Assembly (NCBI GenBank): GCA_012800665.1
Contig: JAAZIW010000004.1
Span: 1-52,116, forward strand
DNA length: 52,116 bases
DNA from: Rikenellaceae bacterium
Lineage (GTDB): Bacteria; Bacteroidota; Bacteroidia; Bacteroidales; UBA932
Reading direction: 5' to 3'
This document shows positions 50,477 to 52,116 of the stretch, one piece after another. The notes beneath the pieces are model-generated. The model was given only the letters and a program-made list of their open reading frames with translations. It was not told the DNA's origin and did not search any database. Positions within the stretch are counted from its first letter, which is position 1; every line of letters begins with the position of its first letter. The position numbers and the translations under genes were made by a program.

Positions 50477-51034
50477 ATGAAAGAGAAACGCATAAATTTA
50501 TGGAATGAGGCCGGCAAAGCCGGACTCGTACTGGGAACGATTTCAATCCTCTATATGATTATTACGCTTTTTACCGGAAAGATAGCCGGAAGCGGTATCA
50601 AGGCCATTCTGATCGGCACCTTGAATTTTGCGCTTTGGGCAGGCAAGTTAGTCCTTTGCATCTGGCTCATGCGCTTCTTTTTATTGAAATTCTCAAAGTC
50701 AAATCCATCGGCGGACAATAATAAGGTTTTCCGCTTCGGTATGCTTGTCGCATTGCTTTCTGCACTCTTGTATTCGGCATTTTATTTAGTCTATATACTC
50801 TACATAGACCCCAACTCCATGGCTGAGGCTTTCGATTTGGCGATACAGCAATATTCAGCAAGTTTGGATGCCCAAAGCCTGGAAGCCTTGGAAAACATCA
50901 AGTCTGATATGCCGACAATTTCTTTCTTTGCCCAGCTTATCTGGAGCTGGCTGTTCGGAACTATACTTTCTGCAATTTTTTCACGCAAGATACCTTCTGA
51001 CAAGAACAATCCCTTCACACCGGAAGAACAATAG
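50477..51034 (+). CDS. DUF4199 family membrane protein
   Basis: This 185-residue integral membrane protein has four likely transmembrane segments (about 15-35, 44-72, 85-108 and 148-166). The opening LWNEAGKAGLVLGTISILYMI and the FRFGMLVALLSALLYSAFYLVYI segment resemble DUF4199, a Bacteroidota family of unknown function often found directly before a GT2 dolichol-phosphate-type glycosyltransferase gene, as here (3-nt gap). The pairing suggests a linked role in lipid-linked sugar metabolism or membrane glycolipid synthesis, which is inference. The C-terminus is short and cytoplasmic. Confidence 0.82.
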   Translation: MKEKRINLWNEAGKAGLVLGTISILYMIITLFTGKIAGSGIKAILIGTLNFALWAGKLVLCIWLMRFFLLKFSKSNPSADNNKVFRFGMLVALLSALLYSAFYLVYILYIDPNSMAEAFDLAIQQYSASLDAQSLEALENIKSDMPTISFFAQLIWSWLFGTILSAIFSRKIPSDKNNPFTPEEQ

Positions 51035-51037
51035 CAT

Positions 51038-51988
51038 ATGGATATTTCAGTTGTTATACCGCTTTATAACGAGCAAGGGTCTCTGCCGGAATTGAGTTCG
51101 TGGATTGAGAGAGTGATGAAGGAGAACTCTTTTTCGTACGAAATAATAATGGTGGATGATGGCAGCACAGATTCTTCGTGGGAAGAAATCCGCGCTCTGT
51201 CAAAGACCAACACTGCCATTCGCGGCATCCAATTCAGGCGCAACTACGGCAAGTCCGCAGCTCTTTATTGCGGATTCAAGAAGGCAAAGGGCAATGTTGT
51301 AATAACCATGGATGCCGACCTGCAGGATTCGCCTGACGAAATCCCGGAACTCTACCGAATGATTACAGAGGAAGGCTACGACCTGGTTTCCGGATGGAAG
51401 CAAGACAGGAAAGACAACAAACTCACTAAAAATCTCCCCTCAAAGCTTTTCAATGCCACAGCGCGCAGGGTTACCGGCATAAAACTCCATGATATGAACT
51501 GCGGCTTAAAGGCCTATCGCAGTGAGGTGATAAAAAATATAGAGGTGTATGGAGAGATGCACCGCTACATACCTTATCTCGCCAAAAATGCCGGCTACAA
51601 TAAAATAGGCGAACTCAAAGTACATCATCAAAAGCGTAAGTACGGCAAGAGCAAATTCGGAATGAGCCGCTTCGGCAACGGCCTTTTAGACCTTATAAGC
51701 CTTTGGTTCTTAAGCACTTTCGGAAAAAAGCCAATGTATTTCTTCGGCTATAGCGGACTTGCTATGTTTTTTGTCGGCTTAGTGATAGCCTTAGGGATTA
51801 TAATAGACAAACTCGTACGCCAATCCAGAGGAACATTTTATCGCGCAGTAACCGACCAGCCACTATTCTATTTAGCTTTGGTTGCTGTGATTTTAGGCGT
51901 AATGTTCTTCCTCGCCGGCTTCGTCGGCGAAATGATTGCACGCAACTCCAGCGAACGCAACACCTACAACATCTGCGAGGAGATTTAA
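51038..51988 (+). CDS. Membrane-anchored family 2 glycosyltransferase, DPM1/GtrB-like
   Basis: This 316-residue GT2 enzyme probably transfers a sugar to undecaprenyl phosphate. The catalytic domain (1-230) has SVVIPLYNEQ, VDDGSTD (39-45), the metal-binding DAD (92-94, in TMDADLQDSP) and MNCGLKAYR. The C-terminal part has two transmembrane segments (about 237-262 and 275-302), as in GtrB and ArnC relatives. The sugar is not predictable. It follows DUF4199 by 3 nt, and its stop lies inside a strong terminator hairpin, so this is the end of the operon. Confidence 0.9.
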   Translation: MDISVVIPLYNEQGSLPELSSWIERVMKENSFSYEIIMVDDGSTDSSWEEIRALSKTNTAIRGIQFRRNYGKSAALYCGFKKAKGNVVITMDADLQDSPDEIPELYRMITEEGYDLVSGWKQDRKDNKLTKNLPSKLFNATARRVTGIKLHDMNCGLKAYRSEVIKNIEVYGEMHRYIPYLAKNAGYNKIGELKVHHQKRKYGKSKFGMSRFGNGLLDLISLWFLSTFGKKPMYFFGYSGLAMFFVGLVIALGIIIDKLVRQSRGTFYRAVTDQPLFYLALVAVILGVMFFLAGFVGEMIARNSSERNTYNICEEI

Positions 51989-52000
51989 CCTCGCTTTTTT
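51975..52000 (+). terminator. Intrinsic terminator of the DUF4199-glycosyltransferase operon
   Basis: GCGAGG, an 8-nt loop and CCTCGC form a perfect stem, followed by six T. The left arm lies inside the coding sequence and the loop holds the stop codon. Confidence 0.9.
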
Positions 52001-52003
52001 GCT

Positions 52004-52116
52004 TTACCATTTCACTGCCGCTGCCGTCGTTTGTGCCGTTACTGCCGCTGCAGACGTTACTGACGCTGCAGACGTTACTGACGCTACCGCCCATGAAGCT
52101 GCCGCCGTGCTCAACG
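52004..52116 (-). CDS. Possible C-terminal end of an Ala/Thr/Ser-rich protein, partial
   Basis: One minus-strand frame is open from the window edge to a TAA at 52004-52006. It encodes an Ala, Thr, Ser and Val-rich tail ending VTAQTTAAAVKW. It would be convergent with the glycosyltransferase gene. The composition follows directly from the 18-bp tandem repeat, and another minus frame is also open here, so this could be a low-complexity C-terminus or simply non-coding repeat DNA. No family can be assigned from about 37 codons. Confidence 0.3.
   Translation of the reverse strand, partial: LSTAAASWAVASVTSAASVTSAAAVTAQTTAAAVKW
52047..52082. repeat. 18-bp tandem repeat, two perfect units with degenerate flanks
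   Basis: GCTGCAGACGTTACTGAC occurs twice in direct tandem (52047-52064 and 52065-52082). It is flanked by degenerate partial copies from about 52016 to 52100. The 18-bp period keeps every reading frame open and would give a 6-residue repeat. Confidence 0.9.

Noticed and set aside
51798..52094. Minus-strand frame crossing the end of the glycosyltransferase gene
   Set aside because: Most of it is antisense to the well-conserved GT2 transmembrane region, and the rest is repeat-derived.
1..52116. Mobile element, CRISPR array, toxin-antitoxin or defence system
   Set aside because: I looked for transposase or integrase motifs, direct-repeat/spacer periodicity, small paired genes and nuclease/helicase clusters. 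None is present. Gene content is housekeeping throughout.

Overview
The window is core chromosome of a member of the Bacteroidota, most likely order Bacteroidales. The evidence is lineage-typical families (DUF4295, DUF4296, DUF3575, DUF4199, a 443-residue LepB), promoters of the TTG-N19-TAnnTTTG type, very little Shine-Dalgarno sequence, and gene neighbourhoods such as bamD-rpoZ-recN and rpmB-rpmG-DUF4295-ftsY. The genus cannot be told from the sequence. I see no prophage, insertion sequence, CRISPR array or defence island, and no multi-gene system that looks undescribed. The interesting points are regulatory and architectural.

Layout. 1-3.2 kb: slyD, a family 2 glycosyltransferase and trkA. 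3.2-5.5 kb (minus): grpE-dnaJ, then rplS with tRNA-Arg. 5.6-9.2 kb: a lipoprotein gene, then bamD-rpoZ-recN (minus). 9.2-10.3 kb: a divergent Fur-family regulator and upp. 10.4-12.0 kb (minus): an envelope protein pair and tRNA-His. 12.0-18.4 kb: a carboxyltransferase, miaB (minus), a lipoprotein-SPOR-rpoN operon and radC (minus). 18.4-33.5 kb: the complete dcw (division and cell wall) operon mraZ-rsmH-ftsL-ftsI-murE-mraY-murD-ftsW-murG-murC-ftsQ-ftsA-ftsZ, headed by a clear MraZ operator. 33.5-37.2 kb (minus): nptA-gltX-rpiB. 37.4-39.6 kb (minus): tRNA-Leu, a DUF3575 barrel and an HExxH lipoprotein. 39.8-45.2 kb (minus): ftsY-pheT-DUF4296-radical SAM-deoC. 45.3-50.4 kb (minus): thrS-infC-rpmI-rplT-lepB-rpmB-rpmG-DUF4295. 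50.5-52 kb (plus): a DUF4199 membrane protein and a membrane-anchored glycosyltransferase, then a short tandem repeat at the window edge.

How it fits together. The dcw operon holds lipid I and II synthesis steps (MurE, MraY, MurD, MurG, MurC; MurF and Ddl are not here) and the divisome (FtsL, FtsI, FtsW, FtsQ, FtsA, FtsZ). MurE carries the DNPR motif of meso-diaminopimelate-adding enzymes. A second large block is translation and protein targeting. Genes are tightly packed, with many 4-nt ATGA overlaps and three convergent pairs that have almost no space between them. Several promoters place the start codon only 6-8 nt after the -7 element, so near-leaderless mRNAs are expected.
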